This document shows, piece by piece, positions 53,274-62,157 of a stretch of 64,000 bases of DNA. How positions within the stretch are numbered: position 1 is the first letter of the stretch; each line of letters begins with the position of its first letter. The position numbers were made by a program, and so were the translations under genes. The notes under the pieces were generated by a model that saw only the letters and a list, made by a program, of their open reading frames with translations, made no database searches and was not told the DNA's origin. This stretch comes from an uncultured Kiritimatiellota bacterium (GTDB taxonomy: Bacteria > Verrucomicrobiota > Kiritimatiellia > RFP12 > UBA1067), in assembly GCA_934667425.1 (NCBI GenBank), contig CAKULV010000003.1, positions 1 through 64,000 on the forward strand. The letters are read 5' to 3'.

Positions 53274-54259
53274 GCAGCAGATACGGCACAAACTTTCGCA
53301 TTGCGATCTTTGGGGAGTCCCATGCGGCGGCGATCGGCGTGGAGATCGAGGGCGTCCCTGCCGGGAGCAGAATAGATATGGATGAGCTTCGGCGGTTTAT
53401 GGACCGCCGCGCTCCGGGCCGCAGTGCGACGTCCACGCAACGTCGCGAACCTGATGTCCCGGAGTTCCTTTGCGGGATAAGGGACGGTATCGCGACCGGT
53501 GCGCCGATTGCGGCCATCATACGGAATTCCGATACCCGTTCCTCCGACTACGGAAACCTGGCAAACGTGCCGAGGCCCGGGCATGCGGACTATCCGGCGG
53601 AGGTGAAGTTCGGCGGCCATCAGGACAAGGCCGGAGGTGGACACTTCTCGGGGCGCCTTACCGCCCCCCTCTGCATTGCCGGAGGCATTGCACTGCAATT
53701 GCTGGAAAGGCGCGGTGTCACCGTTTCCGCAAAGGCGGTGCGCATTGGCGGCGAGACAGATCCGGCGAAGATGGAGGCCGCAATCCTTGCCGCGAGGGCG
53801 GACGGTGATTCCGTCGGTGGCGTAGTCGAGGCGGAGGTGCGCGGTGTTCCCGCCGGACATGGAGATCCGATGTTCGCCGGCATCGAGAACCGTATCGCGC
53901 AGGCTGTGTTCGGAATACCGGCGGTGAAGGGGATCGAGTTCGGCGAAGGGTTTGCCGCCGCAGACCTCAGGGGTAGCGAGAACAACGACCCATACGGGAT
54001 GGCTGACGGCAAGGTCGTGCCGCTGACGAATCACGCCGGCGGCATTCTTGGGGGCATAACGACGGGGGCGCCGATTGTGTTCCGCGTTGCGTTCAAGCCT
54101 ACGCCGTCGATAGGCAAGCCGCAGGATTCGGTGGACCTTGCGACAGGAGCGCCGGTCAAGCTTGTGGTCAAGGGACGGCACGATCCGTGTGTGGTTTTGC
54201 GCGCCGTGCCGTGCGTGGAGGCCGCCGCCGCAATCGCCGTCTTGGATTGCCTGGCTTAG
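53270..54259 (+). CDS. aroC: Chorismate synthase
   Basis: 329 residues, slightly shorter than usual. It makes chorismate from EPSP using reduced FMN. FGESHAAAIGVEIEGVPAG, RRAPGRSATSTQRREPD, RPGHADYPAEVKFG and GGHFSGRLTAP are standard, as is the late RHDPCVVLRAVPCVEA block. The ATG overlaps the aroA stop as ATGA, so translation is coupled. It completes the common pathway in this operon apart from 3-dehydroquinate dehydratase, which is not encoded in the window. Confidence 0.96.
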   Translation: MSSRYGTNFRIAIFGESHAAAIGVEIEGVPAGSRIDMDELRRFMDRRAPGRSATSTQRREPDVPEFLCGIRDGIATGAPIAAIIRNSDTRSSDYGNLANVPRPGHADYPAEVKFGGHQDKAGGGHFSGRLTAPLCIAGGIALQLLERRGVTVSAKAVRIGGETDPAKMEAAILAARADGDSVGGVVEAEVRGVPAGHGDPMFAGIENRIAQAVFGIPAVKGIEFGEGFAAADLRGSENNDPYGMADGKVVPLTNHAGGILGGITTGAPIVFRVAFKPTPSIGKPQDSVDLATGAPVKLVVKGRHDPCVVLRAVPCVEAAAAIAVLDCLA

Positions 54260-54279
54260 GAATATGCCATGGAGTGAAT

Positions 54280-55071
54280 ATGGAAAACGCTGCGTTTACA
54301 GTCGGCATCAGGGGAATGGGGCTTATCGGCGGGTCTTTCGAGAAGGCCTTCCTAAAGGCCGGATATCGCGTCGTAAACCTGAAGGAGGCAACGCCTGACG
54401 TCATCCGCTCCTGCGGGCTTGTGATAGTGTGTCTGCCTCCGCTCATGGTTGCGCCGTGGATAGCGAGCCACGCGGGGGACTTCGCGGATGGCGCGATGGT
54501 GACCGATGCCGCCGGTGTGAAAGGAATAGTGTGCGAAGCCCTGGAGCAGATTGACAAGGCGGCTTCATGGACGTATGTGGGCGGACATCCAATGGCAGGC
54601 AAGGAGCGCAGCGGGTATTCCAATGCGGCGGCGGATCTCTATCGCGGAGCCTCGATGATATTCACGCCGTACGGCTGGACTGACTCTGCCATAGTGGATC
54701 GGCTGAAGGCGATCTTCGGGGAAATAGGTTTCGCAAGGTTCGTCGTGACGAGTCCTTCGCGGCATGACGAGATGATAGCGTACACGAGCCAGCTTGCGCA
54801 CGTTGTGTCCTCGGCATATGTCCGCGATGAGCTGTCGGGCTCGCACCTCGGCTTTTCCGCCGGAAGCTACCAGGACATGACGCGGGTCGCGACGGTTGAT
54901 CCGGATATCTGGACGGATCTTTTCCTGTCCAACAAGGCGGCCCTTGATGGGGTGCTTACGCGCTTCATTGAACGGCTCTACGAGTATCGCGATGCGATAC
55001 GGGATTCTGACGCGGAGTCGTTGAGGCGCTTGCTGGACGATGGTCGCAAGGCGAAGGATCTTTCACATTGA
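54280..55071 (+). CDS. tyrA: Prephenate dehydrogenase
   Basis: 263 residues; oxidises prephenate to 4-hydroxyphenylpyruvate, the Tyr branch. The Rossmann motif GIRGMGLIGGSF opens the protein, and GGHPMAGKERSGYSNA and the helical C-terminal half (SRHDEMIAYTSQLAHVVSSA) are characteristic. It is shorter than fusion forms and lacks an ACT domain. GGAG at 54271 precedes ATG 54280; a longer frame upstream overlaps aroC and is not needed. It sits 20 bases after aroC. Confidence 0.92.
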   Translation: MENAAFTVGIRGMGLIGGSFEKAFLKAGYRVVNLKEATPDVIRSCGLVIVCLPPLMVAPWIASHAGDFADGAMVTDAAGVKGIVCEALEQIDKAASWTYVGGHPMAGKERSGYSNAAADLYRGASMIFTPYGWTDSAIVDRLKAIFGEIGFARFVVTSPSRHDEMIAYTSQLAHVVSSAYVRDELSGSHLGFSAGSYQDMTRVATVDPDIWTDLFLSNKAALDGVLTRFIERLYEYRDAIRDSDAESLRRLLDDGRKAKDLSH

Positions 55072-55084
55072 GGAGGAGGTGGCC

Positions 55085-56254
55085 ATGTCTTTGAAGTGCG
55101 GGTTGCTTGGCGAGAAGCTGGGACACAGCAAGTCCCCTGAAATTCACGGCAAGCTGGGCGATTACGAATATCGGCTCTACGAGAAGCGTCCAGATGAAGT
55201 GGAAGACTTCATCCTCCATGGCGACTATGATGTGCTGAACGTGACCATCCCGTACAAGAAGGTCGCATTCGGCCTGTGCAGTGAGGTGTCGCCTGTGGCC
55301 GCCGAACTCGGCAATGCCAACGTGATAGTCAAGCGTCTTGACGGGACATTGTTCGGAGACAACACCGACAAGGCGGGGTTCGAGCGGCTAGTTAAGATTG
55401 TCGGCGTAGATGTACGTGGCAAGAAGTGCGTAGTGCTTGGGACCGGCGGCGCGGCCATGACGGCTGCGGCGGCATTGCGCGGCCTTGGCGCAGGGAATGT
55501 GGTGCACATCTCGCGTACGGGCGAGGACAACTACGGGAATCTCGAACGCAATGCCGACGCGGCTGTGCTGGTAAACGCTACGCCTGTCGGGATGTTCCCA
55601 AATGTTGACGCGCAGCCTGTTTCGCTCTCTGCGTTTCCGAAATGCGAGGCGGTGATAGACCTCATCTACAACCCGTCGCCGACGCGCCTTCTTGCCGAGG
55701 CCGAGAGGCTTGGCGTCGCGAACGTCGGCGGCATGCCCATGCTTGAGGAGCAGGCGCGTCTTGCGAGCCGCTACATGAACGCGAACCTATACCTGTACGG
55801 TGCGCCGGGGGCGGGGAAGTCAACCTACGGAAGGGTTCTTGCAAAGCGGAAGGGGATGCCGTTCGTGGATCTTGATGCGGAGATTGAGAAGAGCACCGGG
55901 CGAAAAATCAGGGATATATTCTCGACAGACGGGGAGGCGGCATTTCGCAAGATTGAGCATGATGAGCTTAAGCGCGTGTCAGCTACGCCGGGCCAAGTCG
56001 TGGCGCTCGGTGGCGGCGCTTTGCTCGATCCGGCGTCGCGTGCCGTTGCCGAGGCGACTGGGCGCGTGATATTCATCGAATGCGACGAGGCGGAACTGAT
56101 CCGCCGTGTGGCGGCGTCATCTGAAAGGCCATTGCTGGCAGGCGGCGCCGAAGGGCGCATGAAGGCCCTTCTCCAATCCCGCCGCGAGCATTACGCCTCG
56201 TTCAGGGAGCGGCTGCGCCCTGGACTGCGCATGCCAGCAATCAATCCAGCCTAA
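55085..56254 (+). CDS. aroE-aroK: Fused shikimate dehydrogenase-shikimate kinase
   Basis: 389 residues, two enzymes in one chain. Residues 1-232 are AroE: GEKLGHSKSPEIH (substrate serines), K58 in NVTIPYKK and D95 in GDNTDKAGF as catalytic pair, and the nucleotide motif VLGTGGAAM. Residues 236-389 are AroK: P-loop GAPGAGKS with K245, FVDLDAEIEKSTGRKIRDIF, GGGALL and the lid arginines in ASSERPLLAG. The fusion links two non-successive activities only by shikimate: AroE makes it and AroK phosphorylates it, so channelling is possible. GAGGAGG precedes ATG 55085. Last gene of the operon. Confidence 0.95.
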   Translation: MSLKCGLLGEKLGHSKSPEIHGKLGDYEYRLYEKRPDEVEDFILHGDYDVLNVTIPYKKVAFGLCSEVSPVAAELGNANVIVKRLDGTLFGDNTDKAGFERLVKIVGVDVRGKKCVVLGTGGAAMTAAAALRGLGAGNVVHISRTGEDNYGNLERNADAAVLVNATPVGMFPNVDAQPVSLSAFPKCEAVIDLIYNPSPTRLLAEAERLGVANVGGMPMLEEQARLASRYMNANLYLYGAPGAGKSTYGRVLAKRKGMPFVDLDAEIEKSTGRKIRDIFSTDGEAAFRKIEHDELKRVSATPGQVVALGGGALLDPASRAVAEATGRVIFIECDEAELIRRVAASSERPLLAGGAEGRMKALLQSRREHYASFRERLRPGLRMPAINPA

Positions 56255-56288
56255 TGACCGCGACCTGCATCATCCCCAATCGCCGGCG

Positions 56289-56317
56289 TTGTAATCTCAA
56301 TGCGATTCTGCTATCAT
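56289..56317 (+). promoter_or_regulatory. Promoter for a leaderless XylR-like regulator transcript
   Basis: TTGTAA (56289-56294) and TATCAT (56312-56317) are 17 bases apart. ATG 56325 lies eight bases after the -10, where transcription should begin, and no ribosome site is present. Confidence 0.55.
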
Positions 56318-56324
56318 GCGCCTC

Positions 56325-57500
56325 ATGGAAAGGAAGCGCAAGGACATCTGCATCATCGTCAACCAATCACGTGCGGCGGGGCGCGGACTCCTTCGGGGCA
56401 TCTTTCGGTTTGCCGAGACCCGACCGGAATGGCGGACGCATCTGTACGAACCGGACGAACATGGGTTCGGGGAAACCACGAATGCGCTTCAGGACGGTAC
56501 GACCGACGGAATCATCACGTCCGAGCTGGAAAATCCCGATTTCGCCGCAAAACTCGAAGGTTCCAGCGTGCCGCTCGTGGTCGTCGGCACAAGGCAGCTC
56601 TGCCTTCACCGCCGTGCGGCCAATCTCGGCGTCGTCAACTTCGACGAGGAGAAAATCGGCTCTTTCGCCGCCCAGCAGCTTCTTTACATGGGGCAGTTCA
56701 AGTCATTCGGGTATGTCGGATGCACGGACGCGAAACGCGCCTACCTCTCCAGGCTCCGCTACCACGGCTTCGCGAAGGAGCTCCGGCGGCATGGTCTCGC
56801 ATGCGCAAAATACCGGGAGGGGACCGGATTGCCCGCATGGCTTCTCCGCTTGCCAAAGCCGGCCGCGATCGTCGGATGCGTCGATGACCGAGCCGCCGAC
56901 ATACTGGGCGTCTGCGACCGTATGAACATCGCCGTGCCGGGGTCGATCAGCGTCCTCGGAATCGACAACAGCGCGACCATCTGCCAGTCCGCCCATCCGA
57001 CGCTGTCCAGCATCGCGACCGACTTTACCGAAGAAGGGTTCGCGGCCGCGGCCGAGCTCGACCGGATCATGAGTTGCCGAAGCGGGGTCTGCGGCCGCCG
57101 AAACTACACCTCCCGAACGGACTGCTCCCTGGTGAGGCGGGATTCCACCAGAGTCATTTCCTCTGGACTGCAACTCGTGAACCGCGCCATCGACTACATT
57201 CAACGCACATGCGATTCAGCCCTGACGATCGAAATGGTCGCGAGGCATCTGCGCGTCTCAAGCCGACTTCTCCATCTCCGCTTCAGGGAGTTTTCAGACA
57301 AAAGCCTCCACGAGTTGATCGTCGCCGGTCGCATCGAGAACCTGAAGTTAAAGCTGGTCGCCAGCCGGCAGAACATCGCGGACGTGACCGCCGCCTGCGG
57401 ATTCACCAACCCGACGCACATAAAGACCCTGTTCAAGAAGCGGACCGGCTGCACCTTGAGCGCCTGGCGCAGACAGCACGAAACCAAGCACACGCCATAG
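56325..57500 (+). CDS. XylR-like regulator: LacI-type sensor plus AraC domain (second copy)
   Basis: 391 residues with the same layout as the regulator at 13669-14817. The sensor half has ICIIVNQSRAAGRGLLRGIFRF, DGIITSELENPDF and SVLGIDNSATICQSAHPTLSSI. The AraC half has ALTIEMVARHLRVSSRLLHLRF and IADVTAACGFTNPTHIKTLFKKRTGC. I start it at ATG 56325 because the upstream ATG at 56316 overlaps the -10 hexamer. It converges on the minus-strand glycan operon (12-base gap) and is its probable controller. The sensor is only moderately similar to the first copy, so a different sugar is likely. Confidence 0.88.
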   Translation: MERKRKDICIIVNQSRAAGRGLLRGIFRFAETRPEWRTHLYEPDEHGFGETTNALQDGTTDGIITSELENPDFAAKLEGSSVPLVVVGTRQLCLHRRAANLGVVNFDEEKIGSFAAQQLLYMGQFKSFGYVGCTDAKRAYLSRLRYHGFAKELRRHGLACAKYREGTGLPAWLLRLPKPAAIVGCVDDRAADILGVCDRMNIAVPGSISVLGIDNSATICQSAHPTLSSIATDFTEEGFAAAAELDRIMSCRSGVCGRRNYTSRTDCSLVRRDSTRVISSGLQLVNRAIDYIQRTCDSALTIEMVARHLRVSSRLLHLRFREFSDKSLHELIVAGRIENLKLKLVASRQNIADVTAACGFTNPTHIKTLFKKRTGCTLSAWRRQHETKHTP

Positions 57501-57512
57501 CGGGAAAGGATC

Positions 57513-60500
57513 TCACTTTACGTAGAGCTTGGCGAACTCAACAAGCGCATCGGCCGTCGTCGGATCGGATGACAGCATCTTGACCTCGGCAACACCCGTG
57601 ACGACGGGGCCGTCCGTAAACGTGCGCACCGACTTCGCCGGCACGCTCGCGAGTTTCCAGGTCTGTCCGTTCACCATGACTGCGGGATCCGCCAACGGAC
57701 CGCGGATCTTCACCTCGAGCCGGGCCTTCTCGCCCGGACGCACCTTTACCGGCGGCAGATCATCCGCTCCCCTGGACGGTGCCCAGTTCGCCGGCATCTC
57801 GGGCTCCCAGTCCAGCTCCTTCCTCTGCGCCTCGGAGAGCGCCGCGAGCGCCGGCTGCGGCCGGCCATGCACGAAGACCTTCACCTCGGCCCGCGCCTGC
57901 GCCCCATTGGAAACGTCCGCCGAATACCGGAATCTGTTTTCGCCGGCCTTGAGCGCCAGGTGCGGCCCTGCGGCTCGTTCCTTGAAATCCCCCTTCTCGC
58001 CATAGAGCGTCCAGACTCCGTTCTCAAGCTCGGCCCAGTCGCCTGCGGCCAGTTCCTCGAACGGCAGCTCTACCTTCTGTCCGTTCAGCTTCAGCCTGAT
58101 GTCCTCGGACGTCGTCTCCTTCATCCCCAACGCCTTGATCTCCGAGAGCAGAATGTCCACGCTCGGACTCCGCGCCGCCGCTTCGGTCGCGTTCGCGTCA
58201 AGGACGCCTTCGGCCGCGCTGACGGGAATCTCGTTCAGATACACGCGCGCGCTCATGACCGACGAGAGCTGCAGCCCGCACATCTGCTCGTGATGTCCGA
58301 TCCTGTGCGGCCATGCGTACTTGGACGCCTCCTCGGTATCGCGCTCGCGGAACAGGAACTCCACGTATCGCCAACCCTTGAAGTCGAGCTTCACGAGGTT
58401 GTCGGCACATGTCCCGTAATAATCGCGCGAGTTCTGCAGCTGCACGTTGAGAACCGCGCCAGAGCCGTCGCCCTTCACCCAGAACCCGACGCCCGCCGCA
58501 GAGCCGAGATCCAGGTACGGCCTTGGCCAGGCCCGTTCGAGGCAGGCATAGGCGCCGCGCGACCTGCCTGTGTCGTTGAAGGCCGTCAGGCGCGTCACCT
58601 CTCCACGCTCGGGATCCGACATCCTCTCGCGCCTAAGCCGTACCTCAGGGACGGACACGGTCTTTGCGTCGGCAAAGGACTCCACGTCGAAAAGCCTCTG
58701 CGCCGCCGGACTCTCGAACGGCGAGAGGTTGTAGAAAGTCTCGATCCGGAGCGACACCGGCGCCGCAGCCTTCGCCCGGCACGTCCACTTGTCCCCGAGA
58801 CCCTCGCCGAGCACGCGCTGGCGCATCACCTCTACGGGCGTGTATGTCCACGCTCCCGTGCCGTCCTGCGCGAGGCGGCCCTCCCTGCCGAGTGTGGCAA
58901 GTTCCTTCCGCACGTCAGGGGCAAAGGCCCTCGCCAGACGGAAACGCTCGTACCAGCCTACCGTTGTGAGGGCCCGCTCCTGCAGATCCGGAATGAAACC
59001 CGCATTCGCGCTGACTCCCTGGATCGACATCGCGAAGTCGTGACCGGCGTTTTTCGCGGCAAAGTACTCTGTCTCGTCCGGAAAGCGCGACCGCGACCGC
59101 GCACTCGCAAGTTGCGGCGCCCACCACCCCATCTGCCCGTCGAGGAAGTTCGACATGCGGCCCATTTCTACGTTCGACCGGATGTGGTCATCCTCGAATC
59201 CCTTCGCACCGTAGCAAACATTGTCCCACGCGCCGATTGTGCTGCGGAACGGCCAGAAGTGGGGATTGCAGCAGCTCATCTCGATGCGAGGCGGATGGCG
59301 CGATGCATCGAGGCGGGAAGCGATCAGCGACGCCATCTTCGCCGTGCCGTACATCGACTTCATGCCTTCCGAACCGTCGAAATAGATCATGTCGGAGCCA
59401 ATGGCGTTGTAGACGCCTGCGAGCCGGTCGGCGAGTTCGGTCGCCAGCGGCGAATCCGGCTCCGGGTAGAAGCAGAAATAGCGCTGCTGCAGGTACTTCA
59501 CGCGCGTCCCCGCCGCATGGTCGCGCACCTTCGTACGCTGCGAGCCGCGCACGATGCCGGTGAAGGCGTACGGCTCTTCGCGGCGGACGGCGCGGTACTC
59601 GATCAGCTCGCCGTCGATCTCGAGCAGGTTGCCGTTGGAGGTGTACGTGGTGACCACGTCGTGATTCGGGCCGGGCGGCTCGTTCACCACCACCTCCTGC
59701 GAATCGGCGGTTATCGGCCTTGCCAGCGTGTAGGCGCAGGTGGCTATCAGGTTGGAGTGGCAGACCGGCGAGACCCACGGGTCGTGGAAGTCGATGCACG
59801 CGGTGAGCGAGTGGAGCGACACGTTCATGCCCGCCGCCCTCACCTTGTCCGCCGCCGCCTTTAGGTCCGCCAGCCCGCGCGGGAACTTGTCGCGGTTCAC
59901 GCCGTAGTGCCCCAGGTGGTCCCACCAGCAGTGGAAGTGGAAGATCGACACCCCCGCCCGCCGCGCAGCGTCGATCCACGCGTCGATGTTCCGGCTCTGG
60001 CAGTTCGCGAACATGTAGGACTGCCGCGCCTCTTCCGAGCCGAGGGACCACGGCCCGCCCGCCCTGGAGTAGTAGAGCCCCGATTCCTTCACAAGCGCCT
60101 GCAGACGGGCGAGAATGCCGTCGCGCGGGCCCGCCGCCAGCCCGAAGCGCATGCCCTTTGCCGCCCCCGGACAGTCCAGGAAGATCTTCATGGCGTCTCG
60201 CGCCGTCGACATGCCGAGCCGGTAGTCGAATGACCGCAGGCAGATCGCCCGCTCGTCATCTGACGAAACGCAGGAGAAGCCGCCTGTGTACTTGCTGCAA
60301 CCGGGCCGAAGCATGGCGAGCTGCAGCGACTGCATCCCCTCCATCGGGGAGCAGTCCTCGACGGTGAAGACGAAGCCGCCGTCGAATGGCTTGACCGACT
60401 CTACAAGCGTTGAGCCGTCGGCGAAGGCGAAGACGAGCGCGCCATCCTGACGCTTCGAGGCTTTGCCGGCGAACGACCACTTTCCGTCTGGCTCGATGCG

Positions 60501-60674
60501 GCTGACCCACGGCACAACGTCGGACAGATAGCTCCGCCCTGCCGTGTCCGTCAGCTTCGTGATTCGTCCGTCGTCCCGGAATGTCAGTCGAAGATCGCCG
60601 CTCGCGAACTCGAAGTTCTCGGCGCGAGCCGAAGCCGCCACCAACGCCGCCGCGAAAATGGAAAACACGCGCAT
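57513..60674 (-). CDS. Large secreted TIM-barrel glycosidase-like protein with C-terminal beta domains
   Basis: 1,053 residues. AGGAGGAGGT lies seven bases before ATG 60674 and the protein opens with the signal peptide MRVFSIFAAALVAASARA. Residues about 20-230 are a beta-sandwich. A (beta/alpha)8 barrel follows with VSIFHFHCWWDHLGHYG, GMNVSLHSLTACIDFHDPW and an acidic strand end D433 and E436 (MIYFDGSEGM), a likely catalytic centre. The last 400 residues hold carbohydrate-binding-like beta domains (GVGFWVKGDGSGAVLNVQ). The family is not one I can name with certainty. Last gene of a three-gene minus-strand operon. Confidence 0.6.
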   Translation of the reverse strand: MRVFSIFAAALVAASARAENFEFASGDLRLTFRDDGRITKLTDTAGRSYLSDVVPWVSRIEPDGKWSFAGKASKRQDGALVFAFADGSTLVESVKPFDGGFVFTVEDCSPMEGMQSLQLAMLRPGCSKYTGGFSCVSSDDERAICLRSFDYRLGMSTARDAMKIFLDCPGAAKGMRFGLAAGPRDGILARLQALVKESGLYYSRAGGPWSLGSEEARQSYMFANCQSRNIDAWIDAARRAGVSIFHFHCWWDHLGHYGVNRDKFPRGLADLKAAADKVRAAGMNVSLHSLTACIDFHDPWVSPVCHSNLIATCAYTLARPITADSQEVVVNEPPGPNHDVVTTYTSNGNLLEIDGELIEYRAVRREEPYAFTGIVRGSQRTKVRDHAAGTRVKYLQQRYFCFYPEPDSPLATELADRLAGVYNAIGSDMIYFDGSEGMKSMYGTAKMASLIASRLDASRHPPRIEMSCCNPHFWPFRSTIGAWDNVCYGAKGFEDDHIRSNVEMGRMSNFLDGQMGWWAPQLASARSRSRFPDETEYFAAKNAGHDFAMSIQGVSANAGFIPDLQERALTTVGWYERFRLARAFAPDVRKELATLGREGRLAQDGTGAWTYTPVEVMRQRVLGEGLGDKWTCRAKAAAPVSLRIETFYNLSPFESPAAQRLFDVESFADAKTVSVPEVRLRRERMSDPERGEVTRLTAFNDTGRSRGAYACLERAWPRPYLDLGSAAGVGFWVKGDGSGAVLNVQLQNSRDYYGTCADNLVKLDFKGWRYVEFLFRERDTEEASKYAWPHRIGHHEQMCGLQLSSVMSARVYLNEIPVSAAEGVLDANATEAAARSPSVDILLSEIKALGMKETTSEDIRLKLNGQKVELPFEELAAGDWAELENGVWTLYGEKGDFKERAAGPHLALKAGENRFRYSADVSNGAQARAEVKVFVHGRPQPALAALSEAQRKELDWEPEMPANWAPSRGADDLPPVKVRPGEKARLEVKIRGPLADPAVMVNGQTWKLASVPAKSVRTFTDGPVVTGVAEVKMLSSDPTTADALVEFAKLYVK

Positions 60675-60697
60675 ACGATTTACCTCCTCCTCTGTAA

Positions 60698-62140
60698 TCA
60701 TACATTCATTGCGGACTTGTCCGCCTTCACGTCGGATGCCTTCAGCCCCATCCTCTCGAGGTCTACGCCGCCGATGTCGAACGGTTTCGCCGTCTTCCAC
60801 GCGCCGCGCGTGAAATCCGGGATGTCAATCGGAGCGCCGCGGTTCTTCGCCGAGATCTCCGAGAGCGCATAGACCGCGCTCCAGCTCGCCAGGTCGTACA
60901 CGTCGATGTCGAGCGGCAGTCCGTTCTGGAGGCAATATGCCCAGCGAAGATCCATCAGGAAGTCCATGCCTCCGTGCCCGCCGACTTTCTCGGCAATGGC
61001 GCCTGCGTCGCGCCAAAGCGGATGCCTGTACTTTTCACGCACCGACTCCGTCCTCTTGGTATCGAAATAGTAGTGTGCGCCCCTGTCGCCGGCCTTCTCC
61101 TCCCAGGCGACGTGCAGATATTCACGGTTTGGGGATCGTCCCGGGTAGCTCTGCATGCACCCCTTTGTCCCGCAGATCATGTTGACGCGGCTGTACGGGC
61201 GCGGCAACTTCACGCAGTACTGCGCGACGATCGTCTTGCCCAGAGCCGTGCGAATCGTCGTCGTGTTGATGTCGCCCGAACGGAACCGGATCCGACGCTG
61301 CCAGGAGCCGGCCGGATAGTTCTCCCGTGCCGCGCGTTCGATTCCGAGCGAACAGGAATCGATCGACGTCAGATAGTCGAGGCGGTCGCCGCGGTTGATG
61401 TTCATGTCAACGCAGATCGGGCCGAGTCCATGCGTCGGGTACTGATTGCCCATCCGCTCGGCCGCTCGCTTGATCCGCCAGTTCCCCTCGACCTCAAGCT
61501 CCATCATGCGGCAGTCGTGGATATACGCCCCTTCGCCATGCACGATGTCGCCGAGGATTCCCTGCCTACAGAGGTTGTGGGCCAGGAGTTCGTACTCGCC
61601 GTAGCAGCAATTCTCCAGCATCATGCAGTGGCGTCGCGTCTCCTCTGCCGTCTCGACGAGCTCCCAGCCTTCATCAACCGTGTTGCAGCCGATGACCTCC
61701 ACGAGGACGTGCTTGCCTGCCTTCATCCCATAGATGGCCATGGGGGTGTGCCAATCGATGGGAGTGGCGACGTAGAGGACGTCCACATCGGGCGAGTCGG
61801 AGAGCCGGCGCCAGACATCGTCGCCGATGAACTCCTGCGCCCTCGGCTTCTTTGCGTCCGACAGTGCCTTCTGGGCCTGTTCGACGCAGTCCCGCTTGAG
61901 ATCGCACAGCGCCGTCACCCGGCAGCCCGGGAACATCGCCACGCGGCTGACGGCCGCGCGACCGCGTGGCCCGAGTCCGATGAAGCCGACGCGCACCGTC
62001 TCCATCGGCGGTGCGCGGAAGTTCGCCATCGGCGCGCCTCCCGCACGTCCGATGCGCAGTTTGCCGCCCATGCAGCCGGCGGCAACCGCCGTCGCTCCAA
62101 GCCAGGCCGTTCCCTTCAGGAAATCACGCCTACTGTCCAT
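60698..62140 (-). CDS. GH109-type alpha-N-acetylgalactosaminidase, Tat-exported lipoprotein
   Basis: 480 residues. SRRDFLKG and a lipobox at C23 (AAGC) predict Tat export and a lipid anchor; AAGGAAGGGAAGG precedes ATG 62140. It has the Gfo/Idh/MocA fold (VGFIGLGPRGR; HVLVEVIG in place of the EKP motif). The segment NQYPTHGLGPICVDMNINRG, with Y234 and H237, is the GH109 signature; the spacing matches the Tyr-His pair recalled from the Elizabethkingia blood-group A enzyme. GH109 uses bound NAD to cleave terminal alpha-GalNAc. The GalNAc or related amino sugar could feed the NagB route elsewhere in the window. Confidence 0.85.
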   Translation of the reverse strand: MDSRRDFLKGTAWLGATAVAAGCMGGKLRIGRAGGAPMANFRAPPMETVRVGFIGLGPRGRAAVSRVAMFPGCRVTALCDLKRDCVEQAQKALSDAKKPRAQEFIGDDVWRRLSDSPDVDVLYVATPIDWHTPMAIYGMKAGKHVLVEVIGCNTVDEGWELVETAEETRRHCMMLENCCYGEYELLAHNLCRQGILGDIVHGEGAYIHDCRMMELEVEGNWRIKRAAERMGNQYPTHGLGPICVDMNINRGDRLDYLTSIDSCSLGIERAARENYPAGSWQRRIRFRSGDINTTTIRTALGKTIVAQYCVKLPRPYSRVNMICGTKGCMQSYPGRSPNREYLHVAWEEKAGDRGAHYYFDTKRTESVREKYRHPLWRDAGAIAEKVGGHGGMDFLMDLRWAYCLQNGLPLDIDVYDLASWSAVYALSEISAKNRGAPIDIPDFTRGAWKTAKPFDIGGVDLERMGLKASDVKADKSAMNV

Positions 62141-62157
62141 AGCCTTCCCTTCCTTTC

